A stretch of 64,000 nucleotides of DNA from Kitasatospora sp. A2-31 (GCF_022288725.1 NZ_JAKNTA010000001.1:1-64000), one strand, 5' to 3'. Shown: positions 1 through 8,533, counted from the first letter of the stretch. Notes: generated by a model from the letters alone, not told the origin. Numbers and translations are program-made.

Positions 1-2433
1 GGGGAGCGTGTCCGCGTACGCCTCGCGCTGGCGCTCGGCCAGTTCGTGCATCTTGCGGCGGGTCTTTGCCGAGCGGATCACCACGAAGTCCCACGGCTGG
101 GAGAAGCCGACGCTGGGCGCGGTGTGGGCGGCCTCCAGGACGCGGATCAGCACCTCGTGCGGGATCGGGTCCGGGCGGAAGCCGTTGCGGATGTCGCGGC
201 GCTCGCGGATGACCTGGTGGACGGCCTCGCGGCCGGCGTCGTCGAAGCCGACGGCGGCAGGGCCGCGCGGCTCGGCGGGCTCCTCGGGCGCGGTCTCCTC
301 GGGCGCGGTCTCCTCGCCCGGGGCCTCCTCGGCGGCGGGCTGCTCGGCGGGCGCGTCCGGGCCGGCCTCGGCGGCGACGGCCTCGGCGGCGCTGTCAGGC
401 TCGCCGGCGACGGCCTCGTTCACGGAGGACTCGACGGGGGCACCGGTGCCGGGAGCCTGGTCCGCCGGGGCGGCCTCGGGCTGGGCCTCGGCCCCGGCCT
501 CGGCGACGGGCTCGGTGGCCGGCGTGGGCTCGGGCGCGACGGCCGGCTCGCCGGCCGCCTCGCCGGCCGGTGTCTCGGGCTGACCCGCGGGCTCGATGGT
601 CTCGACGGTCTCCGGTGTCTCCGCGGTCTCCGCGGCCGGGGTGGCGGCGTCGGCCGGAGCCGGCTGGACCTGCTCGGCCTCCGGGCCGGCGACGACCTGG
701 CCGGACGGCATCTCGCCGGTGCCGACAGCCGTCTCGGCGGCGGCCTCCGGCAGGGCCTCGGACTGCTCCGCGGGCTGCTCCACGACCGCAGCGTCCACCG
801 GCTCGGCCACGGGTTCGGCGCCGGGGGCGGACTGCACGGACGGCCCCTCCTGCGCGGCCCCGGCCGGCTGGGCCGCCTCGGCGGTCACGACCTCGTGCTG
901 GTCGGCGGGCGCTATGGGCACGGACTGCTCCACAGCCGCGTCCTCGCCGGACCGGACCGGCTCGGTGGCCTCGACCTGCGGGAGGCCGTGCGGGGTGGGC
1001 GCCGCCAGGAAGGCGGAGATCCGACGGGGCTGGCCGGCCTGGCCGGCCTGCTGCTCGGCCTGGGCGGCGGGCTCGGCCGGCGCCGCCTCCGCGGCAGCGG
1101 CGGGAGCGCCGTGGGCGTCGCCGGGCACGGCCTCGACGGCGGCGTCGACGGCGGCGGGCTCGCCGGGGACGGTCTCGACGGGGACGGTCTCGACAGGAGC
1201 GGCGGACACGTCGACCGCGACCGGCCCGGCCGGCGCGTCGGCGGCCTCCGGGGCCACCGCGAGCTGCTCCACGCCGCCCGACGCGTCGACGACCGGAGCG
1301 GCGCCCGGCGCGGCCACGACCGCCTCCGGTGCCACCGGCGACCCGGCGACGGGCACGGCCTCGGCGGCAACCGGCTGCACACCCGGCACGCCCTCGACCG
1401 CCTGGCCGCCGTCGACCTGCCCGCCGTCGACCGGCTGGGGGGCCTGCGGAGCGTCCTGGACCGGCTGCTCGACGGGGACCGGCTGGGCGACCGGGGTCGG
1501 CTGGGCCTGCACGGGCACGGCGGCCTGCGGCTCAGGCTGGCCGACGACGACCGGGATGCCGTGCGCCGGCGTGCCGCCCAGCGAGGGACCGCGGTCGGCG
1601 AGCGAGCGGACCGGCACCTGGCCGGTCATCAGCGACGGGTCCGGGATCGGCGGACCGGCGTGCAGCGGGCGGCGCGGCGGCTGAGCCGCCGTCACCGGTT
1701 CCTGACCCTGCGGCTGGACCGGGACGTGGATGCCGTGGCCCTGGGTCTGGAGGGGCTGGACCATCGGCTGGCCGGACACCGGCTGGCCCGGCACCGGCTG
1801 GGCGGCCTGGTCGGCGCCGAGCGCCGGGGGGTCCAGCGGCGGCCAGGACGGCTCGACCGGGGTGCCGGGCAGGCCCTGCTCGGGGCTCTGGTCGGCGGGA
1901 GCGGCGACGGGCTCGCCCCAGGAGCCCTGCGGGCCGGGCATCAGCAGGACGTCGTCCTCGTCGTCCAGCAGGTCCGGCTGGTCGTCGTCGGGCTGGTCGA
2001 GGAAGTGGAAGGCGGGACGCGGCGCGCCCGGGTCGACGGCCCAGCCCTCGCCGGGAACGCCGGCGACTCCGGCCACGCCCGGGGCACCGGGCACGCCGGC
2101 GCCGGGCACACCGGGGACCGGGGCGAACTGGCCGGGCACGCCGATCGGCTGGCCGTGGCTCTGGAAGTCCTGCGAGGGCACCCCCCCGGTCAGGCCGCCG
2201 TCCGGCACACCCGGGTTCGGCATCAGGGGGCTCTGCATCGCGGGGTTCGGCATCGCCGGATCGGGCATCGCCGGGTTCGGGACCACGCCGCCGTCCACCG
2301 CGGCACCCTGCACGGGTACGACGCCCTGCGCGGGGGCGACGGCCGCGACGCCCCCCGGGCCGCCGAGCGGGTCGGGCCCGGCGAGCAGGTGCTCCGGGTG
2401 TCCCTCGTTCGGGACGTGGCCGCCATCGGTCAT
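1..2433 (-). CDS. bluB: BluB-type 5,6-dimethylbenzimidazole synthase with giant disordered N-terminus (partial, 3' end outside window)
   Basis: Codes from ATG at 2433 through the window edge with no stop. A Shine-Dalgarno GGAAGGAG sits 6-7 nt before the ATG. Residues 1 to about 725 are low complexity, rich in Pro, Ala, Gly, Glu and Val, with Met-Pro-Asn-Pro repeats near residue 45. The last 80 visible residues read as the start of the nitroreductase-fold BluB domain, including FRPDPIP and APSVGFSQPWDF. BluB converts FMNH2 and oxygen to dimethylbenzimidazole, the lower ligand of cobalamin. The upstream gene cobL supports a B12 role. The catalytic part lies outside the window, and a CobT domain may follow; I cannot see it. 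Family call is good, exact boundaries are not. Confidence 0.75.
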   Translation of the reverse strand, partial: MTDGGHVPNEGHPEHLLAGPDPLGGPGGVAAVAPAQGVVPVQGAAVDGGVVPNPAMPDPAMPNPAMQSPLMPNPGVPDGGLTGGVPSQDFQSHGQPIGVPGQFAPVPGVPGAGVPGAPGVAGVAGVPGEGWAVDPGAPRPAFHFLDQPDDDQPDLLDDEDDVLLMPGPQGSWGEPVAAPADQSPEQGLPGTPVEPSWPPLDPPALGADQAAQPVPGQPVSGQPMVQPLQTQGHGIHVPVQPQGQEPVTAAQPPRRPLHAGPPIPDPSLMTGQVPVRSLADRGPSLGGTPAHGIPVVVGQPEPQAAVPVQAQPTPVAQPVPVEQPVQDAPQAPQPVDGGQVDGGQAVEGVPGVQPVAAEAVPVAGSPVAPEAVVAAPGAAPVVDASGGVEQLAVAPEAADAPAGPVAVDVSAAPVETVPVETVPGEPAAVDAAVEAVPGDAHGAPAAAAEAAPAEPAAQAEQQAGQAGQPRRISAFLAAPTPHGLPQVEATEPVRSGEDAAVEQSVPIAPADQHEVVTAEAAQPAGAAQEGPSVQSAPGAEPVAEPVDAAVVEQPAEQSEALPEAAAETAVGTGEMPSGQVVAGPEAEQVQPAPADAATPAAETAETPETVETIEPAGQPETPAGEAAGEPAVAPEPTPATEPVAEAGAEAQPEAAPADQAPGTGAPVESSVNEAVAGEPDSAAEAVAAEAGPDAPAEQPAAEEAPGEETAPEETAPEEPAEPRGPAAVGFDDAGREAVHQVIRERRDIRNGFRPDPIPHEVLIRVLEAAHTAPSVGFSQPWDFVVIRSAKTRRKMHELAERQREAYADTLP

Positions 2434-2990
2434 GTCAAAGCTCCTTCCAGGCCGCTGCCGCGCCCTCGGCGACGCGATCACCGACCGCAGCGCCCATCCG
2501 CACGGGTCGGGCCTGCACCGGCCCGCCCCTCAACCACACGCGGCCGCCGCGCCGAGGCGCTGCGGCCGAAGTCCTTCCGGCGCGCTGCGGCACCCCGGCC
2601 CGCGCACCGCCCGACGGGGCGGCGCGTCAACTGAAACAACGACAGGCCGGGGCAACCGGCACGACCGCACCGGACCCTACGGCATTCTCCCGGTCCGGCG
2701 GGCGGCCCGTCGAATCGCCCACACTCCGAGCCGGACGGGGTTGCGTCGCGTCAGGAAAGGCGACAAACCGACCGGATCGGGCGGGCTGCCGGACGCCGCC
2801 TGCGTCCCGGACGCCACACTACCGGCCCGGCGGCGCCGCCTCTCGAATCAGTGTCCGGATGCGACCTGGATCACCGCTTCGCGGCGGCCCGGGCCCCGTC
2901 CGGACCGGGCCCGGCGCCCCGCCGCCACAGGTCCGGCGGCCGAACCCTCACCGGATTCGCCAGCGGGCCACCACCGGCGGCACCGTGCCT
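2434..2990. other. Intergenic region between cobL and bluB, no gene seen
   Basis: This 557-bp stretch separates the cobL stop from the bluB start on the same strand. It is GC-rich and holds no convincing reading frame. I looked for the conserved cobalamin riboswitch B12 box on the minus strand and did not find one. Apart from the bluB ribosome binding site at the left end I see nothing definite. Confidence 0.5.
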
Positions 2991-4286
2991 TCACACGATC
3001 TGCTCACCCCAGAGCAGCAGCACGCCGGCGGCGCCCGCCCCGAGCCGCAGGCCGGCGCTCGCGCCCGCGCCCGCCGGCTCGGCCGTCGCAGTCTCCAGGG
3101 GCTCCAGGGGCGTGGACTGCAGCAGTGCGCCGTCCGCCCGGTAGCCGGCCTCGGCGATGGCGCGGCGGACGTCCTCCGCCTCGGCGAACGTACGGGCCAC
3201 CGCCACGAAGCGGTCGGGGCGGCGGGCGAGGGCGGCGCGCACCACCGCCGGGCCGCCCGCCTCGACCACGACGGCGTCCGGCTCCGGCAGGCCGCCGAGC
3301 ACCTCCGGGCCGCCGCCGTGGACGGTCTCCACCTCGACGCCGTAGCGGCGGGCGTTGACGGCCAGCCGGGCGCAGGCCGAGCGGTCGGCCTCGACGGCGA
3401 CCACGGCCGCGCCGAACCGGGCCGCCTCGACCGCGAGGGCTCCGTTGCCGGCGCCGACCGACCAGACCAGGTCGCCGGGACGGGCACCCAGACGGGCCAG
3501 CACGAAGGCACGGACGTGCGCCGGGAGCGTGTCGGATGCGCCCAGCGCGTCCGCCGCGCTCCCGGCGCCCGCGTACGCCTCCGCCGGAAGCGCCCAGCCG
3601 CGCTCCGGGCCGGGGTAGCCGACCGGGCGCCCGGCCAGCCAGCCGGCCGCCTCGGAGACCGCGCCGTTCTGCGGGCCGCCGCTGTTGCCGCCGATCACGA
3701 GCACCACGTTGGGGTCGCGCCAGTCGTGGTCGGCGACCCGGTCGGAGGTGAGGACGGTGACGTCCTCGTCATCGGTACCGAGCGCCTCGCAGACGACGAA
3801 GGTGCGGTGCACCCCCCGGAGCATCAGGGCCAGCTCGCTCGGGCCGGCACCGGGCGCGGTGAGCACGGCGACCTTCTGGTGGGCCCGGCAGATGTTGGCC
3901 GCGCGGCGCAGTCGGCCGCCGTGTGCGCTGACCACCTGGGCGTCCTCCCAGGGCATGCCCGCGCGGGCGAAGGCGGCGGCGACCGAGGAGACCGCGGGCA
4001 GGACCTCCAGTTCGAGGCCGTACTCGGGGCGGCGCAGGGTGCGGACGACGCCGAAGAAGCCGGGGTCGCCCTCGGCCACGACGACGACGGCGCCGCGGTG
4101 TTCGGCGATCCGCCGGGCGGCGAGCTGGACGTTGCCGAGGACGAGCCGTTCGGCGGCGGCGGGGACCGGGAGGGCGCTGAGCTGGTAGGGCGCTCCGGCC
4201 ACCAGGGTCGCGGCGGCGAGGGCCGCGCCGGCGGCCTCGGTCAGCGGGGTGCCGTCCCACCCGATGACCGTGATCCGGTCAGCCAT
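2991..4286 (-). CDS. cobL: Precorrin-6Y C5,15-methyltransferase (decarboxylating), CbiE-CbiT fusion
   Basis: 431 residues, the usual length of fused CobL. The N-terminal half is a tetrapyrrole methylase (CbiE) with EGDPGFFGV near residue 73. The C-terminal half (about 245-431) is a CbiT-type Rossmann methyltransferase with motif VGAGNGALAVEAARFGA followed by VVAVEAD. It methylates C5 and C15 of precorrin-6Y and removes the C12 acetate carboxyl during aerobic corrin synthesis. In family members I know, motif I normally starts with Asp (DVGAGSG); here that position is Ser (SVGAGNG). The gene precedes bluB on the same strand, 557 bp away. A GGGAG lies about 12 nt before the ATG. The fusion and both domains make the call firm. 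Confidence 0.9.
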   Translation of the reverse strand: MADRITVIGWDGTPLTEAAGAALAAATLVAGAPYQLSALPVPAAAERLVLGNVQLAARRIAEHRGAVVVVAEGDPGFFGVVRTLRRPEYGLELEVLPAVSSVAAAFARAGMPWEDAQVVSAHGGRLRRAANICRAHQKVAVLTAPGAGPSELALMLRGVHRTFVVCEALGTDDEDVTVLTSDRVADHDWRDPNVVLVIGGNSGGPQNGAVSEAAGWLAGRPVGYPGPERGWALPAEAYAGAGSAADALGASDTLPAHVRAFVLARLGARPGDLVWSVGAGNGALAVEAARFGAAVVAVEADRSACARLAVNARRYGVEVETVHGGGPEVLGGLPEPDAVVVEAGGPAVVRAALARRPDRFVAVARTFAEAEDVRRAIAEAGYRADGALLQSTPLEPLETATAEPAGAGASAGLRLGAGAAGVLLLWGEQIV

Positions 4287-4498
4287 CTGCGGCCGCTCTC
4301 CCTCGCCTCGTGCCCCGACATGCCGCGCCCGCGTTCGGCGCCGGTGGAGAGGTTACCGGGTGTGATCCCCGGTACGCCGACATCTCGCACACCTGTCCGG
4401 CGCACGCCGGCGCGCGGGTGGCTCCGCAGGCCCGGCGCCCCCGGTCCGGCGCGCGCGGTGGACCGGCTGCCCGTCGGCTGCAGCCGCGACGGGCGGCG

Positions 4499-5164
4499 TC
4501 AGTCGCGCAGGACGTAGCGGTGGTGGTCGCCGTGCCAGCCGATCTCCCGGTCGGCCGGCTGCTCCAGGTCCTCCGGCAGGAGGCTCCACAGGATGAGGTC
4601 GCTGCGGCTCTCTCCCCCGGTCCGGCGGTCGGCCGCCGCGCCGATCGCCTCCCCGGCCTCGCCGCGCACTATCCAGGCGCTGCGCAGCACGCCCTCGCTG
4701 ATGCCGCCGATCTTCTGGGCGACCTGCTGGGCGGCGGTGTTGCCGGCGGCGGTGCGCATCTCCAGGCGCAGGAAGCCGCGGTCCTCGAAGAGCCACTGGG
4801 CGACGCCGAGGACGGCCTCCGGCGCGTAGCCCTCGCCGCGCGCCCAGGCGGCGGTGACGTAGGCGATCTCGGTGGAGCGCAGCCGCCAGTCGGTGTTCCG
4901 CAGTTCGACGAGGCCGACCAGACGCTGGGTCAGGTGCTCGACGACGGCGAAGACGATGCCGCGGCCGGCCGCCCGGTGGTCGGGGGCGAGGGTGCGGGCG
5001 AGCTCTCGCGCGTGCGCCTCGGTGAAGGGCTGCGGCTGGTCGGTCCAGGCGAGGACGAGGTCGTCGGCCATCATCGCGACCAGGCCGGGGGCGTCGTGCT
5101 CCGCAAGGGGGCGCAGCAGCAGCCGCTCGGTGCTGATGGCGGTCTCGGGGAAGCTCGCTGCCAT
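4499..5164 (-). CDS. GNAT family N-acetyltransferase (RimJ/RimL-like)
   Basis: 221 residues. The start ISTERLLLRPLAEHDA is the beta-1 signature of RimJ/RimL-type GNAT enzymes; the acetyl-CoA loop region reads ARGEGYAPEAV near residue 110, followed by the helix AAGNTAAQQVAQKIGG, the usual GNxxSxxxxxKxG pattern. It probably transfers acetyl from acetyl-CoA to an amine or a protein N-terminus; the substrate cannot be read from sequence. The protein extends about 50 residues past the fold with a charged tail ending in HRYVLRD. It stands alone between cobL and metQ, on the same strand as both. Confidence 0.8.
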   Translation of the reverse strand: MAASFPETAISTERLLLRPLAEHDAPGLVAMMADDLVLAWTDQPQPFTEAHARELARTLAPDHRAAGRGIVFAVVEHLTQRLVGLVELRNTDWRLRSTEIAYVTAAWARGEGYAPEAVLGVAQWLFEDRGFLRLEMRTAAGNTAAQQVAQKIGGISEGVLRSAWIVRGEAGEAIGAAADRRTGGESRSDLILWSLLPEDLEQPADREIGWHGDHHRYVLRD

Positions 5165-5293
5165 GCCGTCTCTCCTCGCCGGGTCGTGGACACACCGTAC
5201 GCCTCGCCGGTCCCCCCGGTGTCACGCGGTGCGCGGACCGGACGACGGTACGTCAGAACACGGTCTGTCAGGGCGTCACTCGTGCATACTGCC

Positions 5294-5332
5294 CGACCGG
5301 GCCCCCGCCGAGGTGCGGCGGGGGCCCGGTCG
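5294..5332 (-). terminator. Intrinsic terminator of metNIQ
   Basis: Perfect 17-bp inverted repeat (arms 5294-5310 and 5316-5332) with a 5-base loop, 39 bp past the metQ stop. There is no T-run, as is usual in streptomycetes. Confidence 0.8.
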
Positions 5333-5370
5333 AGAGGTGCGGGTGCCCGTGCGGGGGTCGCGCGTCCCGG

Positions 5371-6198
5371 TCAGAAGGCCGGGATGACGGAGCCCTGGAA
5401 GGTGTCGTCGATGTACTTCTTGACCTCGGCGGAGCGCAGCAGCTCGGCGAGCTTCTTGACCCGCGGGTCGTTCTCCTTGCCCTTCTTCACGGCAAGGATG
5501 TTGGCGTACGGGTTGCCCTCGGCCTTCTCCAGGACGATCGCGTCGGTGGCCGGCTTGAGGCCGGAGTCGAGCGCGTAGTTGCCGTTGATGACGGCGGCGT
5601 CGAGATCGGCGACGGAGCGGGGCAGCTGGGCGGCCTCCAGCTCCTTCCACTTGAGGTTCTTGGGGTTGGCGGTGATGTCGGCCGGGGTGGCCGCGGTGCC
5701 GGCGCCGTCCTTGAGGGTGATCAGCTTGTTGTCGGCGAGCAGCTTGAGCGCGCGGCCCTCGTTGGTGGCGTCGTTGGGCAGGCCGATGGTGGCGCCGTCG
5801 GGGATCTCGGTGACGGACTTGACCTTCTTGGAGTAGACGCCCAGCGGCTCCAGGTGCACCGGCGCGACCGAGACGATGGCCGTGCCGTGCTTCTTGTTGA
5901 AGTCCTCCAGGTACGGGACGTGCTGGAAGTAGTTGGCGTCGGCCGAGCCGTCCTGGACCGCGGTGTTGGGGGTCACGTAGTCGGTGACCTCCTTGATGTC
6001 GAGCTTGAGGCCGGCCTTCTCCGCCAGGTGGTCCTTGACGTACTTGAGGATCTGGCCGTGCGGGGTGGGGCTGGCGGCGACGGTGAGCGGCGCGTTCGGG
6101 TCGGAGGAGCCGGACGAGCCGGAGCTGCCGCAGGCGGCCAGGGAGAGGGCGATGCCGGCGGTGGCGAGGACGCTGGTGAACTTCAGGGCGTTGCGCAC
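5371..6198 (-). CDS. metQ: Methionine ABC transporter substrate-binding lipoprotein
   Basis: 275 residues from GTG at 6198, with AGAAAGG about 8 nt upstream. The N-terminus is a lipoprotein signal ending LSLAAC, Cys23 being the lipidation site. The mature part is NlpA/MetQ family: PHGQILKYVK near residue 45, DYVTPNTAVQDGSADANYFQHVPYL, and GLPNDATNEGRALKLL. It captures methionine at the outer face of the membrane and delivers it to MetNI. It is the last gene of metN-metI-metQ, 74 bp after metI, and is followed by a strong terminator. Confidence 0.95.
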   Translation of the reverse strand: MRNALKFTSVLATAGIALSLAACGSSGSSGSSDPNAPLTVAASPTPHGQILKYVKDHLAEKAGLKLDIKEVTDYVTPNTAVQDGSADANYFQHVPYLEDFNKKHGTAIVSVAPVHLEPLGVYSKKVKSVTEIPDGATIGLPNDATNEGRALKLLADNKLITLKDGAGTAATPADITANPKNLKWKELEAAQLPRSVADLDAAVINGNYALDSGLKPATDAIVLEKAEGNPYANILAVKKGKENDPRVKKLAELLRSAEVKKYIDDTFQGSVIPAF

Positions 6199-6272
6199 GA
6201 AAAGTGCCTTTCTGCGTGGTGCGGGGAGCCGCGGCCCGGGTCGGGCGCGGGAGGTCCGGGGGGTGCCGAGGT

Positions 6273-7010
6273 CTAGGAGGTGACCAGGTCCTCGTCGAGG
6301 GCCGTCGCGCGGGTGCGGCGCCCGCGGAGCAGCCGGGTGCGGCCGGCGACGCCGCCGCGGTGGGAGAGGCGGCGGACGGCGTAGTCGCCGATCAGCTGGA
6401 CGGCGGTGACGATGATCGCCAGCTCGGCGACGATGACCCACATGAAGGTGGTCTCGAAGCGCAGGTAGCCGTAGGTGATGGCGAGGTTGCCGAGGCCGCC
6501 GCCGCCGACGGTGCCGGCCATCGCGGAGTAGCTGATCAGCGTGATGACGGTGGTGGTCAGCGAGGCGGTGAGGCCGGGCAGGGCCTCCGGGATCATCGTC
6601 TTGCGGACGATCGTCCAGGTGTCGCCGCCCATGGCGCGGACCGCTTCGATCAGGCCGCCGTCGACCTCGCGCACGGAGGTCTCGACCAGGCGGGCGAAGA
6701 ACGGGATGGCGCCGATGGTGAGCGGGACGGTGGCGGCCTGCCAGCCCAGGGAGGTGCCGACGATCAGCTTGGTGAAGGAGAACAGCGCGACCATCAGGAC
6801 CAGGAACGGCAGCGAGCGCGCGATGTTCACGACGGCGCCGATCACCCGGTTGACCACGACGTTCTCCAGTGCGCCGCCCCTGGCGGTGAGCACCAGCAGG
6901 ATGCCGAGCGGGAGGCCGAACAGCACGCTGCCGAGGGTGGAGACGCCGACCATCTGGAAGGTCTCCCAGGTGGCGGGCCACAACAGTGTCTGCATCTGGT
7001 CCCAGGTCAT
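6273..7010 (-). CDS. metI: Methionine ABC transporter permease
   Basis: 245 residues. The ATG at 7010 overlaps the metN stop as ATGA, so translation is likely coupled. The protein has about five hydrophobic segments and the MetI EAA-loop region VDGGLIEAVRAMGGDTWTI near residue 135. It forms the membrane channel that lets methionine in when MetN hydrolyses ATP. A basic C-terminal tail (residues about 215-245) contains several Arg. Order and overlap with metN and metQ match the canonical operon. Confidence 0.95.
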   Translation of the reverse strand: MTWDQMQTLLWPATWETFQMVGVSTLGSVLFGLPLGILLVLTARGGALENVVVNRVIGAVVNIARSLPFLVLMVALFSFTKLIVGTSLGWQAATVPLTIGAIPFFARLVETSVREVDGGLIEAVRAMGGDTWTIVRKTMIPEALPGLTASLTTTVITLISYSAMAGTVGGGGLGNLAITYGYLRFETTFMWVIVAELAIIVTAVQLIGDYAVRRLSHRGGVAGRTRLLRGRRTRATALDEDLVTS

Positions 7011-8047
7011 GCCGCCGCTCCGCTCGCCTCGTCGTCGCCGTTCGCCTCGATCACGTCCACCTGCAGGCCCTGCTCGCGCAGGAAGCCGATCGGCACCACG
7101 TTGTCCGCACGGCCGCCGGGAAGCTCGACCCTCATCCGGCCGACCGTCCGGCCGGCGATGGTCTCGACAGCCGCGCCGAGGATGTTGATGTCGATCTGGT
7201 AGGTACGGGCCAGCTGGGAGACGAAGGGCCGGGCCGAGGTGTCGCCCTGGAAGGTGATCTCCAGCACGGTGGCGCCCGGGTGGCCGGTGCCGAACTCGCC
7301 GAGCGGGAAGAGCTCGCGGGCCAGTTCGGAGTCGGTCCTGGTGAGCAGGTCGGTGAGCTCGCCGGACTCGACCACCTTGCCGCCGCGCATCAGGGCGGCG
7401 GAGTCGCAGACGGACTTGATGACGTCCATCTCGTGGGTGATCAGCAGGACGGTGAGGCCGAGCTGCTGGTTGAGATCGCGCAGCAGCTTCAGGATGGAGC
7501 GCGTGGTCTCGGGGTCGAGCGCGGAGGTGGCCTCGTCGGAGAGCAGCACCTTGGGGTCGCCGGCGAGGGCGCGGGCGATGCCGACGCGCTGCTTCTGGCC
7601 CCCCGAGAGCTGGCTCGGGTAGCTGCGGGCCTTGTCGGCGAGGCCGACGAGGTCGAGCAGTTCCGCGGCCTTGCGGCGGCGCTCGGTGCGGTCCAGGCCG
7701 ATGATCTCCAGCGGGAGCTCGACGTTGTCCTGCACGGTGCGGGAGGCCAGCAGGTTGAAGTGCTGGAAGACCATGCCGATGCGGCGGCGGGCCTCGCGCA
7801 GTTCGCGGCCGGCGCGGTTCTCGCCGCCGGAGAGCGCGGTGAGTTCGACGCCGTCCACCGTGACGGTGCCGGAGCTGGGGCGCTCCAGCATGTTGACGCA
7901 GCGGATGAGGGTGGACTTGCCGGCACCGCTGGTGCCGACGACTCCGTAGACCTCGCCGGGTCGGACGTGGAGGTCGACGCCGGCGAGGGCGGTCACCTCG
8001 CGGCCGCGGGAGCGGTAGACCTTGGTGAGGTCCGTGGTGGTGATCAC
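7007..8047 (-). CDS. metN: Methionine ABC transporter ATP-binding protein
   Basis: 346 residues. Walker A GTSGAGKST at 38-46, signature LSGGQKQR at 146-153, Walker B LLSDEAT at about 167-173. The C-terminal about 75 residues form the NIL/ACT-like domain that in E. coli MetN binds methionine and inhibits transport; the segment starting TVLEITFQGDTS fits it. First gene of metNIQ. It is preceded by a roughly 390-nt leader with its own small reading frame (MCRRMCHC at 8356-8382), so expression is probably controlled both at the promoter and by attenuation. Confidence 0.95.
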   Translation of the reverse strand: MITTTDLTKVYRSRGREVTALAGVDLHVRPGEVYGVVGTSGAGKSTLIRCVNMLERPSSGTVTVDGVELTALSGGENRAGRELREARRRIGMVFQHFNLLASRTVQDNVELPLEIIGLDRTERRRKAAELLDLVGLADKARSYPSQLSGGQKQRVGIARALAGDPKVLLSDEATSALDPETTRSILKLLRDLNQQLGLTVLLITHEMDVIKSVCDSAALMRGGKVVESGELTDLLTRTDSELARELFPLGEFGTGHPGATVLEITFQGDTSARPFVSQLARTYQIDINILGAAVETIAGRTVGRMRVELPGGRADNVVPIGFLREQGLQVDVIEANGDDEASGAAA

Positions 8048-8110
8048 AGCTGTTTCCGTTGGTCGGGGGCGGGCGGCGTGCCGCCGCCGGACCGGGTTGC
8101 GGTCGACGGC

Positions 8111-8146
8111 GAGGACGGCGTTGTGCCGGAGGACGGCGTTGTGCCG
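8111..8146. repeat. 18-bp exact tandem duplication in the metN leader
   Basis: Two abutting identical 18-bp units (8111-8128 and 8129-8146), each containing GGCGTTGTGCC, lie between the leader peptide and metN. They may form alternative stems in the leader RNA. Confidence 0.8.
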
Positions 8147-8192
8147 GGGGGATCCGGACCTGCCACCCCTCGTTCACCACCGCCGGACGGGC

Positions 8193-8214
8193 GGGCCGCG
8201 CGACGGCGCGGCCC
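8193..8214 (-). terminator. Candidate attenuator hairpin in the metNIQ leader
   Basis: Arms GGGCCGCGC (8193-8201) and GCGCGGCCC (8206-8214) form a 9-bp perfect stem with a 4-base loop, between the leader peptide stop and metN. No U-run follows, so termination is an inference from its position. Confidence 0.4.
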
Positions 8215-8355
8215 CGACGGGTCGTCAGGGAGCGCCACCGGCCCGGGGACGGGCAGGCGGGGGGAGGGGGGTCGGGCTACTGGCAGGCGCGGCGCTCACG
8301 CAGGGCGCGGGAGGCGGGGTCTCGCTTCGGGGCGCGAGGAGGGAGGCGGTGGCCC

Positions 8356-8382
8356 TCAGCAGTGACACATTCGACGACACAT
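8356..8382 (-). CDS. Putative Met/Cys-rich leader peptide MCRRMCHC of metNIQ
   Basis: Eight codons plus TGA, reading Met-Cys-Arg-Arg-Met-Cys-His-Cys. The Shine-Dalgarno AGGTGAG (8389-8395) is 6 nt before the ATG. The frame begins about 60 nt downstream of the predicted transcription start and ends about 310 nt before metN, which imports methionine. Two Met and three Cys in eight residues, directly in front of a sulfur amino acid transporter, resembles ribosome-mediated attenuation leaders. The peptide itself probably has no function; ribosome stalling on Cys or Met codons would be the signal. The reading frame is certain; the role is inferred. Confidence 0.6.
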   Translation of the reverse strand: MCRRMCHC

Positions 8383-8446
8383 GGCACGCTCACCTGCCGG
8401 CATGGTGCCGGTGGGGGTGCAGTTCGTCGTCGCAGTCATGTGAGCC

Positions 8447-8476
8447 AGTAAATCAGATGGGCGTATTTGCGCCCAA
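8447..8476 (-). promoter_or_regulatory. Predicted metNIQ promoter with overlapping inverted repeat
   Basis: On the minus strand, -35 TTGGGC (8471-8476) and -10 TTTACT (8447-8452) are 18 nt apart in an AT-richer patch. The inverted repeat TGGGCG-N6-CGCCCA (8458-8475) covers the -35 and part of the spacer, so it looks like a repressor site. A second repeat TGTCCGC-N3-GCGGACA lies at 8491-8507. Confidence 0.5.
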
Positions 8477-8533
8477 TTCTTGGCATCCGCTGTCCGCAAT
8501 GCGGACACACAACGCCCCTACCTGCAACGATAC

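Noticed and set aside
46-2634. Very long plus-strand open frame over the bluB leader
   Set aside because: It is the mirror of the disordered minus-strand gene; residues are mostly Gly, Leu and Arg, there is no ribosome binding site and no family pattern.
2434-2990. Cobalamin riboswitch before bluB
   Set aside because: The B12 box and the surrounding conserved stems were not found on the minus strand.
570-4517. 1315-codon plus-strand frame with Arg/Pro-rich product
   Set aside because: It is a GC-driven shadow crossing both bluB and cobL, which have clear domains on the other strand.
8048-8440. SAM riboswitch (SAM-I or SAM-IV) before metN
   Set aside because: I did not find the conserved core segments; the short leader peptide explains the leader better.
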